Source: Paenibacillus foliorum
GTDB lineage: Bacteria; Bacillota; Bacilli; Paenibacillales; NBRC-103111
NCBI RefSeq assembly: GCF_013141765.1
Contig: NZ_WHOD01000128.1
Span: 282,912-346,911, forward strand
Length of the DNA: 64,000 nt
Direction: 5' to 3'
The position numbers were made by a program, and so were the translations under genes. Shown here piece after piece: positions 7,138-15,780 of this stretch. Below the pieces are notes generated by a model. The model searched no databases. It was not told the origin of the DNA and saw nothing but the letters and a program-made list of their open reading frames with translations. How positions within the stretch are numbered: the first letter of the stretch is position 1; the number at the start of each line of letters is the position of its first letter.

Positions 7138-9363
7138 TTATTGGGTTAAAGTTGCGAGCAGTCGTTTGGCTGTCCCTGTAGAAGTAGTAATAACCTCGTA
7201 AACTCGGATCGAAACCGGATATTCAAGCTGCTCTGATTTTACATCGGTAAATGTAATGGTTTGTAACCCGCTGATCAGCTTACCCGTTCCCTGCAGCTTG
7301 TGAGTTGTGCTGCCTAGAATACGATTAGTCGCATCAACCACTTCAAATTCCAATGTAGAGAAGGTGTCGTCTACGATGACTTGCTCAGACTTCTTAATGT
7401 CAAAGTTTCCTTTAAGACTATAAGTGTAGCTGCCGCTGCTGTATTGTGCATTAATAGTCCAGTAGTCCATCGTTACATTGAATGGATACAGCGATAGCTT
7501 CTTCGTCACTGCCTGCGGGTCTTCTTCTCCCGTATTAGCTACACTCACTTTATAGTCAGCAATCGGCACTTTAATGTTCGAAGCATTAGATGCATCTGTT
7601 AAGCTAAGCTTAAATTGCCCTTTAGCAGAAGGAGGAAGCATGAACGAATAGCTGTATACATAAGCGGCATTCGGAATAAGCTCCTGCAAAGCAGTCGTTT
7701 GGCGCGCTCCCGGATAAGTAGTACCGGTGATATCAGTCAAGGACGTACCGAAACTCGGAATTTGCAAGGTTTCATTGCTATTATTCAACAGCTTGAATTT
7801 AGCAATTACCGTCTGATATCCGCTCTCGGAATCGGAATGACCATTGAGCTCTACCAAAGAAACCTGCAGATTAGAATCAATCAGCTCGCTGCTGGAATCA
7901 AACACAATGGGTTGTCCCAGTTCATATTGTGGAATATTGTTCATATTCGAGCCTGCAGTCAGCCCTTCTTGTAGGGTAGCTGCCAAAATCGGAATCGAAC
8001 CTATAGAAGAAGCTCCTTCTGTACTATTTGATGATCCGTTGGATGTTGTGTTCGAGGCTGATGTATTTGAATTGGAACCAGCTGTAGATGTGCTGCCAGT
8101 TGAAGCCGATGAATTCGTCTTAGCTGTAGCCGATGAAGTATCGGAAGCCGCTTCAGATATAAGGAATTGAAGCTTCTCAGCAGCTGTGCCATCAGGCAGC
8201 TGTGCCACGAACCGGTATGCTCCTGACTCGCCGGGAGCCAAATAGGTTTCAGGTACAACCACAGCGGCTGCATTAACAGACAGCGTAGCTTCTTTGGAAA
8301 TCAAAACACCCTGAAGCGAAGGGGCTTTGATGGTGCTCTTACCGTCATTATGCAGCACCGCAGTAAAAATCGCTCCATTCTTATTGGAAATTTGCTGCTG
8401 CTCAGCCTTTTGCAGCTCCAACGTAATGCCTTCACGTCCATTTAGTACATAGGGAACACGCTCGCCCATTTTTGCTAATTGGAATAGAGGTGCCAAGGAT
8501 AGCTTTCCTAAGGATGATATACCAGCGCTGTCAAGCGACAGATCGAGTGTCATAGCATCCGTTGAAGGCAGTGTATCCATAGTTGTAGACAAAAGAATGT
8601 GCTTCGATTGTCCTGCATTAATGGAAGTGCCTTGAACCGCATTAGACGACAAGGATAAGGTTCTGCCCTGTCCATCATGAAGTAAATATTTGATACCGGA
8701 AGGTAAAGTTATCGTTTCTGTTCCCATAGGAGTTACCATTGCATCCACAAGAATAGTCCATTTGCCATCTTGAGGCAGAGTAACTGCTTTTACAGCTTGG
8801 TAAGATACAAAGGAATTCGTTGCAACAGCCGTATCCACATCGGCTAAATTCACGAGAAGCTGATGATTGGTTTGACCAATGGATTGCGCATTAGCAACCG
8901 AAAGTGAGCCTACATCCCTCACACTGGAGCCATTTCCATTTCGTTCAAATACCGTTACCTGAAGCTGCGAGGCATCTAGTCCTCCAGGAATAGTTGATAC
9001 ATAGTAGTAGCTTATTGCAGAATGACCAGGCACTTGAGCATCGGCCTGCTTGCTCAGCTGCGCATAATAGCTGCCACCGGAAGTAGAGGTTACCTTCACT
9101 CCGTAATAGTTGTAATCGATGATCGAATCTCCATCATTATTCAATTGGAGCTGAAATTGCATCGTTTGATTGCTGGAGCCTGTGGAAAGAGCAACATTCT
9201 CCAAGGTAAAGTATACAGAGCTATTAATAAACACTCCTTCTTTGCCTGCAAACGATATTCCTGATGTCCAAGTAGTGAAAGCGATACAAAGTGCAGTAAA
9301 AAGGATGGCGGTTATACGGACGATTCGTGAAGATACCGCCTCGCGTAGTCGGTTAATAATCAT
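7138..9363 (-). CDS. Large exported protein of unknown function, partner of the exporter
   Basis: 741 aa; I do not recognise a family. Residues about 15-40 form one hydrophobic segment ending in ISFAG, which looks like a signal peptide or anchor. The rest is extracytoplasmic in character: repeated beta-rich stretches (for example FQLQLNNDGDSIIDYNYYGVKV and later FTAVLHNDGKSTIKAPSLQGVLI, both resembling immunoglobulin-like or DUF11-like folds) and a Ser/Thr/Asn/Ala-rich linker near residues 405-450. No sortase motif or cysteine is apparent. It follows the permease gene in the same direction with about 95 bp between, so it is probably the last gene of the exporter operon. It could be a cargo, an accessory subunit or a sensor-like surface protein. 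Confidence 0.75.
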   Translation of the reverse strand: MIINRLREAVSSRIVRITAILFTALCIAFTTWTSGISFAGKEGVFINSSVYFTLENVALSTGSSNQTMQFQLQLNNDGDSIIDYNYYGVKVTSTSGGSYYAQLSKQADAQVPGHSAISYYYVSTIPGGLDASQLQVTVFERNGNGSSVRDVGSLSVANAQSIGQTNHQLLVNLADVDTAVATNSFVSYQAVKAVTLPQDGKWTILVDAMVTPMGTETITLPSGIKYLLHDGQGRTLSLSSNAVQGTSINAGQSKHILLSTTMDTLPSTDAMTLDLSLDSAGISSLGKLSLAPLFQLAKMGERVPYVLNGREGITLELQKAEQQQISNKNGAIFTAVLHNDGKSTIKAPSLQGVLISKEATLSVNAAAVVVPETYLAPGESGAYRFVAQLPDGTAAEKLQFLISEAASDTSSATAKTNSSASTGSTSTAGSNSNTSASNTTSNGSSNSTEGASSIGSIPILAATLQEGLTAGSNMNNIPQYELGQPIVFDSSSELIDSNLQVSLVELNGHSDSESGYQTVIAKFKLLNNSNETLQIPSFGTSLTDITGTTYPGARQTTALQELIPNAAYVYSYSFMLPPSAKGQFKLSLTDASNASNIKVPIADYKVSVANTGEEDPQAVTKKLSLYPFNVTMDYWTINAQYSSGSYTYSLKGNFDIKKSEQVIVDDTFSTLEFEVVDATNRILGSTTHKLQGTGKLISGLQTITFTDVKSEQLEYPVSIRVYEVITTSTGTAKRLLATLTQ

Positions 9364-9380
9364 ATGATGTGCCTCCTAAG

Positions 9381-9400
9381 GGTTTCGCTTGAGCGAAACC
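9381..9400. other. Perfect palindrome between permease and exported-protein genes
   Basis: GGTTTCGCT-TG-AGCGAAACC, 9-bp perfect arms with a 2-nt centre, 20 bp before the ribosome site of the downstream gene. No T tract follows, so it is more likely an RNA processing or attenuation hairpin, or a protein site, than a full terminator. Confidence 0.5.
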
Positions 9401-9457
9401 AGCATCGTAAGTATAAACTTGAGTTTTTTGAAGAAATATTAGGGCTATGCGACTCAA

Positions 9458-10633
9458 TTAATCGGTGCGCAGAGCATCAATCGGCCGCAGCTTGGATGCT
9501 TTGTTAGCCGGATAGAGTCCAAAAATAACACCAACAAGAACAGAAAACAGGAATGCGTACATACTGATATCAAAAGAAACAACCGTCATTTGCTTAGGAT
9601 TGAAATACGGCCATGCCTTGGCAAGCCCTACGCCAATCAGCAGCCCGATCAATCCGCCTAATCCGCTTATAACAATAGCCTCGAACAGAAATTGCAAGAG
9701 TATATTTTTCCGCTTAGCTCCTATCGATTTGCGAATACCAATCTCTCGGGTTCGTTCACTTACCGTAACCAGCATGATGTTCATAATCCCTATTCCCCCA
9801 ACCAGCAAGGAGATACAAGCAACACTTACCAGCTGACTGGTTAATGAATTCGAAGCTTCCGTACTCGCCGAAAGTAATTGATCCTGATTCGTAAAACGAA
9901 ATCCGGAAGAGCTTTTAAACTTATAAGTCAAAAAAGCGGTTAAAGTGCTCTGAGCCTTGGTGATGTCTTCCTTCGATGTAGCTTCAATATAGGTCGTTCT
10001 AATGCTCCCCATAGTTAGCTGACGTTGGGCTGTAGTCAGAGGAATGATGACCGAGTCATCTGCGGATGTCCCGCCAATACTGGAACCCTTCGCATTTAAC
10101 AAACCGACAACCGTAAACTGGAAACCATTAATATTAATAATTTTATCCAGAGGATCCGTCGTGCCGAATAGCTCCTTGGCAACAGTAGCGCCCATCACGG
10201 CCACATTTGTTCGTAAATCCAGATCAGCTTCCGTGATAAATCGGCCTTTGTTAAGGGATGCCTTCAAGATGCTCATATAACGTTCATTAGAGCCCAGCAC
10301 CGAATAGGATTCTTGTGTGGTATCGTATTTGATGTTCAGACTGGATGAAACCGTTGGAGCAATTGCGGCAATTTCTGGAAACTGTTCAAATTCCATTATA
10401 TCCGTATAATTAAGCTGCGTGGCACGTCCTTGATTCAGCAAATTCACCACCAGCAAGTTAGTACCCATATTTTCATACTGCTTAGCGATTTGAGCTGAAG
10501 TCCCTTTACCAATTGCAACCAAGGTCACTACTGAGCTGACGCCTATGATAACGCCCAGCATCGTCAGCAAGGTTCGCATCCAATTGGCGCTTACCGTTTT
10601 CAAAGCCATCTGCAACAGTTCGGTGATTCTCAT
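9458..10633 (-). CDS. MacB/FtsX-type ABC transporter permease
   Basis: 391 aa. The N-terminal helix (MLGVIIGVSSVVTLVAIGKG) is followed by a large MacB-type extracytoplasmic domain (residues about 45-260), then three C-terminal membrane helices of the FtsX fold, with the conserved SERTREIGIRKSIGAKRKNILLQFL cytoplasmic loop between the second and third helices. With the ATPase and membrane-fusion genes upstream it forms a YknXYZ/MacAB-like system, which in Gram-positive bacteria moves peptides or responds to envelope-active compounds by mechanotransmission rather than classic import. It overlaps the ATPase stop by 4 bp. Confidence 0.9.
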   Translation of the reverse strand: MRITELLQMALKTVSANWMRTLLTMLGVIIGVSSVVTLVAIGKGTSAQIAKQYENMGTNLLVVNLLNQGRATQLNYTDIMEFEQFPEIAAIAPTVSSSLNIKYDTTQESYSVLGSNERYMSILKASLNKGRFITEADLDLRTNVAVMGATVAKELFGTTDPLDKIININGFQFTVVGLLNAKGSSIGGTSADDSVIIPLTTAQRQLTMGSIRTTYIEATSKEDITKAQSTLTAFLTYKFKSSSGFRFTNQDQLLSASTEASNSLTSQLVSVACISLLVGGIGIMNIMLVTVSERTREIGIRKSIGAKRKNILLQFLFEAIVISGLGGLIGLLIGVGLAKAWPYFNPKQMTVVSFDISMYAFLFSVLVGVIFGLYPANKASKLRPIDALRTD

Positions 10634-11355
10634 ACTGTCACCTCTACCGCTGCTTCAGACTTTTGCGTTTGAGGCTCATTTAACAAATCCCCTACAATCA
10701 GTCCATCCCTTATCGTTACAATTCTTTTGGCATTTTCCGCGATATGCAGATCATGGGTAATTAATACGATGGTATTTCCGATTTCGTTCAAGTGCAGCAT
10801 AAGCTCCAATACCTCTTGCCCTGTTTTGGAGTCCAATGCTCCTGTCGGTTCATCCGCCAGCAGAAGGGAAGGACCGATAGCCAAAGCCCGGGCAATCGCT
10901 ACACGCTGCTGTTGGCCGCCTGACAACTCACTGGGCTTGTGATGCGAGCGTTGACCCATTCCCAGCATTTCGAGCATGTTCTGTGACCGTTCCCTCCGTT
11001 CCTTCTTCGGAGTTCCGTAATAGATCATCGGCAGCTCTACATTTTCAATAGCAGTAAGACGCGGCAGCAAGTTAAATTGTTGAAAAATAAATCCGATCTT
11101 CCGATTCCGAAGTCCCGCCAGCTCGTCATCCTTCATTTTTTCTGTTGCTACACCATCCAACATATAGGACCCAGAGGTAGGCACGTCCAGAAGTCCGATT
11201 GTATTCATCAGTGTCGATTTACCGGAACCGCTGGGACCGACAATGGCTACGAACTCTCCTTTATCTATGGAAAGAGAAACGTCTTTCAAAATCATCAGTT
11301 CCTCGACTCCGCGGGAATAAGATTTTTTAATATTTTGTAATTCTATCATTTTCAT
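10630..11355 (-). CDS. MacB/LolD-type ABC transporter ATPase
   Basis: 241 aa. Walker A GPSGSGKST near residue 40, Q-loop FIFQQFNLLPRL, signature LSGGQQQRVAIARAL, Walker B LLLADEPTGALD and the H-loop His in LITHDLH are all intact. The LPRLTAIENVELPMIY stretch is typical of the LolD/MacB/YknY group. Ribosome site AAGGTGAT lies 5 bp before the ATG. It is the energy subunit for the permease that overlaps its stop codon, and it follows the membrane-fusion gene by 24 bp. Confidence 0.95.
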   Translation of the reverse strand: MKMIELQNIKKSYSRGVEELMILKDVSLSIDKGEFVAIVGPSGSGKSTLMNTIGLLDVPTSGSYMLDGVATEKMKDDELAGLRNRKIGFIFQQFNLLPRLTAIENVELPMIYYGTPKKERRERSQNMLEMLGMGQRSHHKPSELSGGQQQRVAIARALAIGPSLLLADEPTGALDSKTGQEVLELMLHLNEIGNTIVLITHDLHIAENAKRIVTIRDGLIVGDLLNEPQTQKSEAAVEVTV

Positions 11356-11379
11356 ATCTTATCACCTTCCCTTGGAGAT

Positions 11380-13056
11380 TTAGAAGCCTGGAGGTCTAGT
11401 GCCTTGGAATCCACCACCACCGCCGCCGGCACCACCATTAGTGTTACCGCGATTGCCGCCTTGCTGGAACTGATTTCTCATGGCGTCAATTTCTGTTTGG
11501 GAAAGCTTCTTCGTTGAATTAGCTGATTGAACAACGACGGAGTCACCTTCCTTCAGACCCGATGTGATTTCAATCATCGTGCTGGTATTGGAGCCTATCT
11601 TCACTTCATGATCCGCTTCGATGGTGCCATCCTCTTTTTTCACCGAAACGATACGTTTGCCGCTTCTTTGTTTTACTGCATCTACCGGAAGAACGAGAAC
11701 GTCCTTCTTATCTTCAATTATGATCTCAGCTGTAGCTGTCATTGTGTTTTTTAGCTCGGATACATTTTTCAAGGTTATAACAGCCGTATAAAAAGTAACC
11801 CCGTTCGTAACCGTACCTACTGTTGAAACCTGAGTTACTTCTCCGTTAAAGACTTTACCTGATACGGCATCTACCTTAACCTCCGCCTTCTGTCCAACCT
11901 TAATCTTCGGCAGGTCAAGCTCATCTACCTTAATGGGAAGCTGCAAGGTTTCCAGATTGGCTACTGCGCCCAGTTGAACATTACTTCCAATGGTTGTTCC
12001 AGCTGGGTAGGCAGTCAGCACATTTTTCTTTTGGTCTACAAAGTCTGTGGAGAATATGCCGTCAAAGGGCGCGAGTACCTTCAGCTTTTCAATCTGGTCC
12101 TCTATGTCCTTGATGCTTTTGAGAGATTGATTAATCTGGTTTTGCTTATTTGTAATGTCTCTGCTCAAAGTGTCGCTAACAAGCGTATCGATCAGATCGC
12201 CTTTATTGACCATTTGATTTTCTTTAATCAGCAATTGATCCACTGTACCCGATACCCCCGCTAACACGGTAACCGAGGTTTTATATTGCAGCGCAGCTGA
12301 TCCTTTGGATTCAATCTTCAAGCCTCCAGCCATGACAGAGCCTTTAACCGTTTGGCCTGCATCCATCGACCCGTCATTATCAACTCGAATGGCCACATCA
12401 ATCAACCGATTGCCCTTCGCGTCGGACTTAACGGACTGGGATACCGAGTTGACCACGCCAGATTTGGTTAACATATACCCATCAATAGTTAGCTGAACAC
12501 TATCTCCGTTATGAATTTGTACAGCCTCTTCTTGCAAAAATGGCAGGGTAACCGTCAAAGAATTGGTATCCGCAATTGTGGCAATTTTGGTAGATTTGGA
12601 GACCGAGGCACCTTCACTGATATTGGTTGAGAGGATTAGCTTTCCTGTAGCAGGAGCATAAGTCTTCAACGCTGCGGATTGGGCTTGTAAATCCTGCATA
12701 TCGGATTGATAGCCGCTGAGTGTCAGCTTAGCTTGATCCAACTTTTCATCCAAGGATGAATCCGAGAGCTCTAGCAGCAAATCTCCCTTCTTTACCGCTT
12801 GATTCCGAGTCAGGTTGATTGTTTTGATCATCCCTTCCTTCGGCGGAACAATCGTCTGCTGCTCTTGTGCCTCAAGCTGGGCTGTGCCCGATATTACCGA
12901 GCGGATATTGCCTTTTTTTACTGTATAAATCGTCTCCTTCACTGCTGTTTGCTGTTTGCTTTGAAACAACGTTCCCTTATTCAAATAAGCGTAGGTACCT
13001 CCACCACATACAACCACAGCAGCTACGGCTACAATAATTCCCTTTTTCATCTTCAT
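11380..13056 (-). CDS. Membrane-fusion (HlyD/YknX-like) subunit of the exporter
   Basis: About 558 aa. N-terminal membrane anchor, a barrel-sandwich half (VVPPKEGMIKTINLTRNQAVKKGDLL), a long region that holds two lipoyl-like motifs and a coiled-coil (about residues 290-340 with LKSIKDIEDQIEKLK), a second lipoyl half, beta-barrel and C-terminal Gly/Asn/Arg-rich tail ending in RPPGF. It is longer than typical YknX (about 380 aa) because the lipoyl unit seems duplicated. The start chosen is the ATG at 13056 (GGGAGG 10 bp upstream); an upstream in-frame start at 13092 has no site. First gene of the exporter operon, with the repeat-array promoter 250-300 bp upstream. Confidence 0.88.
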   Translation of the reverse strand: MKMKKGIIVAVAAVVVCGGGTYAYLNKGTLFQSKQQTAVKETIYTVKKGNIRSVISGTAQLEAQEQQTIVPPKEGMIKTINLTRNQAVKKGDLLLELSDSSLDEKLDQAKLTLSGYQSDMQDLQAQSAALKTYAPATGKLILSTNISEGASVSKSTKIATIADTNSLTVTLPFLQEEAVQIHNGDSVQLTIDGYMLTKSGVVNSVSQSVKSDAKGNRLIDVAIRVDNDGSMDAGQTVKGSVMAGGLKIESKGSAALQYKTSVTVLAGVSGTVDQLLIKENQMVNKGDLIDTLVSDTLSRDITNKQNQINQSLKSIKDIEDQIEKLKVLAPFDGIFSTDFVDQKKNVLTAYPAGTTIGSNVQLGAVANLETLQLPIKVDELDLPKIKVGQKAEVKVDAVSGKVFNGEVTQVSTVGTVTNGVTFYTAVITLKNVSELKNTMTATAEIIIEDKKDVLVLPVDAVKQRSGKRIVSVKKEDGTIEADHEVKIGSNTSTMIEITSGLKEGDSVVVQSANSTKKLSQTEIDAMRNQFQQGGNRGNTNGGAGGGGGGFQGTRPPGF

Positions 13057-13301
13057 GAACGAAATGCCTCCCCAACGTAAACTTGGCTCCAATTAAACAC
13101 AAGCGCCTTCTTTATACTTCATGACTTTCGGCCAAATTCCACGCTCCACGATGCTGATTCCAGTTACCCTACATGGAACCACATATCTCCTGCCCTATCC
13201 TGCTGATTATATGTACAACGTGAACTGCCCCAAATCTTCAGAGAATCACCTGCTTTTAACAGGGTACCATACCTCTTTCTACTTTGTTTACTAATGATTT
13301 C

Positions 13302-13355
13302 ATTATGAGGGTTATATCTGAAATGAACTTGATGACTAGCTGAAAGAACCCTGAA
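13302..13355 (-). promoter_or_regulatory. 11-bp TTCAGC repeat array and -10 box of the exporter operon
   Basis: Four minus-strand hexamers, 11 bp apart (plus-strand starts 13350, 13339, 13328, 13317): TTCAGG, TTCAGC, ATCAAG, TTCAGA. Nine bp later comes CATAAT (13302-13307). The implied 5' leader of about 240 nt before the start at 13056 is long and holds no gene that I can support. Confidence 0.65.
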
Positions 13356-13419
13356 AGCATTAAACCCTTGCTGCACCTACATTTCATGCAATTATCGACA
13401 CATAATCCTTGGTTCTGCT

Positions 13420-13473
13420 TTCAGCTTTTATTCAGCTAATTTTCAGCAAAATTTCAGTTTCAAATCTTCCAAT
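13420..13473 (+). promoter_or_regulatory. Opposite-facing TTCAGC repeat array
   Basis: On the plus strand four hexamers, TTCAGC three times and then TTCAGT, start at 13420, 13431, 13442 and 13453, exactly 11 bp apart. Nine bp later stands TCCAAT (13468-13473), a 4/6 match to a -10 box. It is the most regular copy of the motif in the window, but it points away from the exporter, toward the 3' end of the second kinase gene, where no plus-strand gene is visible. The rest of the gap 13057-13568 holds nothing else that I recognise. Confidence 0.6.
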
Positions 13474-13568
13474 AAAAAAGGACCATCTCCTAAGTCTCTT
13501 CGACTTTGGAAAGCAGCCCCTGTTTCGTATTATTATAATGTTGTTTGCGAGGTAAGCGGTGTTCTTGT

Positions 13569-14930
13569 TTACTTAGCTGCGACACTCGGCAATGTCACCA
13601 GAAACTGCGAGCCTTTACCAGGCTCACTCTGAACCGTAATAGAACCGCCGTGCAGATCGATAATTTTGTGAACAATGGCAAGCCCTAATCCGCTTCCTCC
13701 AGCCTCTCTATGTCTCGAACGATCTGCTTTATAAAATTTATCGAAAATATGATTCAATTCTCCCTGAGAAATACCAATACCATAGTCCCTAATCGAAACC
13801 TGCACACGGTCAACCTGTGGTAGAAGCTCAACTTGGATTAACCCCCCCTGCGAGGAAAACTTAGCCGCATTAGTCAGCAGATTGATCCAAACTTGACTAA
13901 GCTGATCCTCATCAGCCGAAATGATTACAGGCGGAAGAGTCAAATCCAGCTCCACTTCTTTGGCTAGCCATAATGGCTCCTGAGCGACAATAATGCGTCG
14001 TATCTGTTCGTCAAGCCTATACGTAGTAGGGTGATAAGGATGGTGCTCCGACTCCAAGGAAGCTAACTTAAGTAAATTTTCACTTAAACGCGATAAGCGT
14101 TCGGACTCCGTCTGAATGATATCCAAATATTGATTCCGCTCCTCCTCAGGCATTTGCCTGGAACGGATTAGCTTAGTAAAACCTGTAATTGAAGTTAACG
14201 GTGATTGGATTTCATGAGAAACGCTGGATACAAAGTCTTGGCGCATCTGCTCTAGCTGCTTAAGCTCTGCTGCCATATGGTTAAAGCTGCGGGCCAACTC
14301 ACCCAGCTCATCCTTTCGCTTATGCCAGCCAAAGCTCACATTAAAATCCCCCTTGGAAATACGCCGGGTAGCCAAAGTCATTCCCTTGAGAGGCCTCACC
14401 AAATAACGCGCTGCAATCAAAACGAATAAACTCCCACTCACGAGTGTAATAGCCAAGTTAGTTAGAATGATGTTTCTAAAATTATCCCCTTCTTTTCTAA
14501 TGCCAGCTTGAATAAAAACCGCATGCTTTTGACCATTTACTGTAAAAGGATAACCGACGTATTGTCCCCTAGGCTCTCCCGAATGCCTCGCAATTTCCCC
14601 TTTTAATACTTGCTCTACATCCTGATCCTCTATTTCGAAGCGTTCCTGCCGTTTCAGACCATACTCTCTCTTGTTATTCATCGAGTCATACAGCGTAACG
14701 TAGAAGTTCTTTAACCAATGTCTGTTATTCAAATACGAATCCAAATCAGCATCGTTCATTTGCTGGAACGTTTCCACGAGATCCTGGACCGTATTTTGCA
14801 GTTCATCCTGGAGCTCCATTTCAAATGTATCTCTAAACCAATAATTAGTTACAAAAAAAGCGCAAATCAGCCCCAAAAAGACGGAAGCCAGAAAGGTCAG
14901 CGCCACGCGCATATAGAGTGACCGAATCAT
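13569..14930 (-). CDS. Sensor histidine kinase (second system)
   Basis: 453 aa: membrane helix (8-30), extracytoplasmic sensor of about 125 residues, second helix (about 155-178), HAMP, HisKA with His239 in SVSHEIQSPLTSI, ATPase domain with NLLTNAAKFS, DYGIGIS and GGSGLGLAIV. All boxes intact. HEIQSP is the less usual form of the HELRTP box, seen in some Bacillota kinases. It starts 4 bp inside the end of its regulator gene. The location directly before the exporter operon suggests that this system senses a compound handled by the exporter, as in Bce-like modules, but this is inference. Confidence 0.9.
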   Translation of the reverse strand: MIRSLYMRVALTFLASVFLGLICAFFVTNYWFRDTFEMELQDELQNTVQDLVETFQQMNDADLDSYLNNRHWLKNFYVTLYDSMNNKREYGLKRQERFEIEDQDVEQVLKGEIARHSGEPRGQYVGYPFTVNGQKHAVFIQAGIRKEGDNFRNIILTNLAITLVSGSLFVLIAARYLVRPLKGMTLATRRISKGDFNVSFGWHKRKDELGELARSFNHMAAELKQLEQMRQDFVSSVSHEIQSPLTSITGFTKLIRSRQMPEEERNQYLDIIQTESERLSRLSENLLKLASLESEHHPYHPTTYRLDEQIRRIIVAQEPLWLAKEVELDLTLPPVIISADEDQLSQVWINLLTNAAKFSSQGGLIQVELLPQVDRVQVSIRDYGIGISQGELNHIFDKFYKADRSRHREAGGSGLGLAIVHKIIDLHGGSITVQSEPGKGSQFLVTLPSVAAK

Positions 14931-15604
14931 AATTTCAGCTCCAGCTTGTAGCCCAAGCCCCGAACCGTCACAATAGTAAAAGGATAGGTATCATCTGGAA
15001 ATCGTTCTCTCAACCGCTTGATATGCACATCTACGGTCCGATCATCTCCTGCGTAATCTCTGCCCCATATTTGCTCTATCAATTGGTTCCTGGTAAAAAT
15101 CTGATTAGGATGCCAAGCCAGCTTAAACAGCAGTTCGAATTCCTTTAACGGCAATGTCTGTCTGCTGCCATTATGAACTACTTCAAGGTGTGTTCTGCGC
15201 AATTCGGCATTGCCCAGCTGTATCACTTGAGAAGTGTTGATCCGGTAACGCTTTAACAACGCTTTTACTCGGAGCACCAGCTCCATGGGATCGAATGGCT
15301 TCACCAGATAATCGTCAGTCCCTAAGTGAAAGCCTCTTATTTTATGTACGGACTCACTTTTCGCCGTTACCATTAACAAGGGAAGATCCGGATACAGTCC
15401 GCGCAGCCGCTCACATAGCTCCCAGCCATCCATCAGTGGCATCATAATATCAAGAATGACCATATCAACGTTAGTTCGCTCCAACACTTCCAACGCTTCC
15501 AATCCATTGGTACTATCAATAATCTGAAAACCCTCGCTGAGAAGACTGCTCTTAATAAGCTGCCTAATAAATGGATCGTCATCAACAACAATAATTTTGG
15601 ACAT
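14927..15604 (-). CDS. OmpR-family response regulator (second system)
   Basis: About 225 aa. Receiver domain with DDD (8-10), phospho-Asp52 in MVILDIMMPLMDG and Lys in LVKPFDPMEL; winged helix ending in ITVVRGLGYKLELKL, preceded by RTVDVHIKRLRERF. The start is the ATG at 15604, with GAGGAG 4 bp upstream; the upstream in-frame start at 15622 is not supported. Unlike the first system, its promoter region (15605-15712) contains no TTCAGC-type array, so it probably lies outside that regulon or above it. Confidence 0.9.
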   Translation of the reverse strand: MSKIIVVDDDPFIRQLIKSSLLSEGFQIIDSTNGLEALEVLERTNVDMVILDIMMPLMDGWELCERLRGLYPDLPLLMVTAKSESVHKIRGFHLGTDDYLVKPFDPMELVLRVKALLKRYRINTSQVIQLGNAELRRTHLEVVHNGSRQTLPLKEFELLFKLAWHPNQIFTRNQLIEQIWGRDYAGDDRTVDVHIKRLRERFPDDTYPFTIVTVRGLGYKLELKL

Positions 15605-15671
15605 AAGGCTCCTCGCTTTCAAAGACTATTAATCATCATATGCAAAATACAACCCCATTTCAATAAGTAGA

Positions 15672-15699
15672 TTGAATAGGAACTCTCAGTTTTGTTCAA
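15672..15699. repeat. Degenerate GGAACT palindrome
   Basis: TTGAAtAgGAACT-CTC-AGTTtTgTTCAA has the same flanks and CTC centre as the copy at 4507-4540 but with decayed arms. It sits in the promoter gap upstream of the second regulator. A single-copy relic of the same dispersed element. Confidence 0.5.
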
Positions 15700-15712
15700 C
15701 TCCTTTACGAAG

Positions 15713-15752
15713 AAAAAGCGTCCCTTCAGTCTTTTGTAGACTGAAGGGACGC
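15713..15752 (-). terminator. Terminator of the PrsA-like gene
   Basis: 14-bp perfect arms (GCGTCCCTTCAGTC at 15718-15731 and complement 15739-15752), 7-nt loop, then CTTTTTCT on the minus strand. Strong intrinsic terminator, 28 bp after the stop. Confidence 0.9.
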
Positions 15753-15780
15753 CAGTATACTTCTATAGCTAAAGCAGGCT

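Noticed and set aside
13164..13376. Minus-strand frame of 70 aa in the gap before the exporter operon
   Set aside because: It overlaps the promoter array and shows no ribosome site or recognisable composition.
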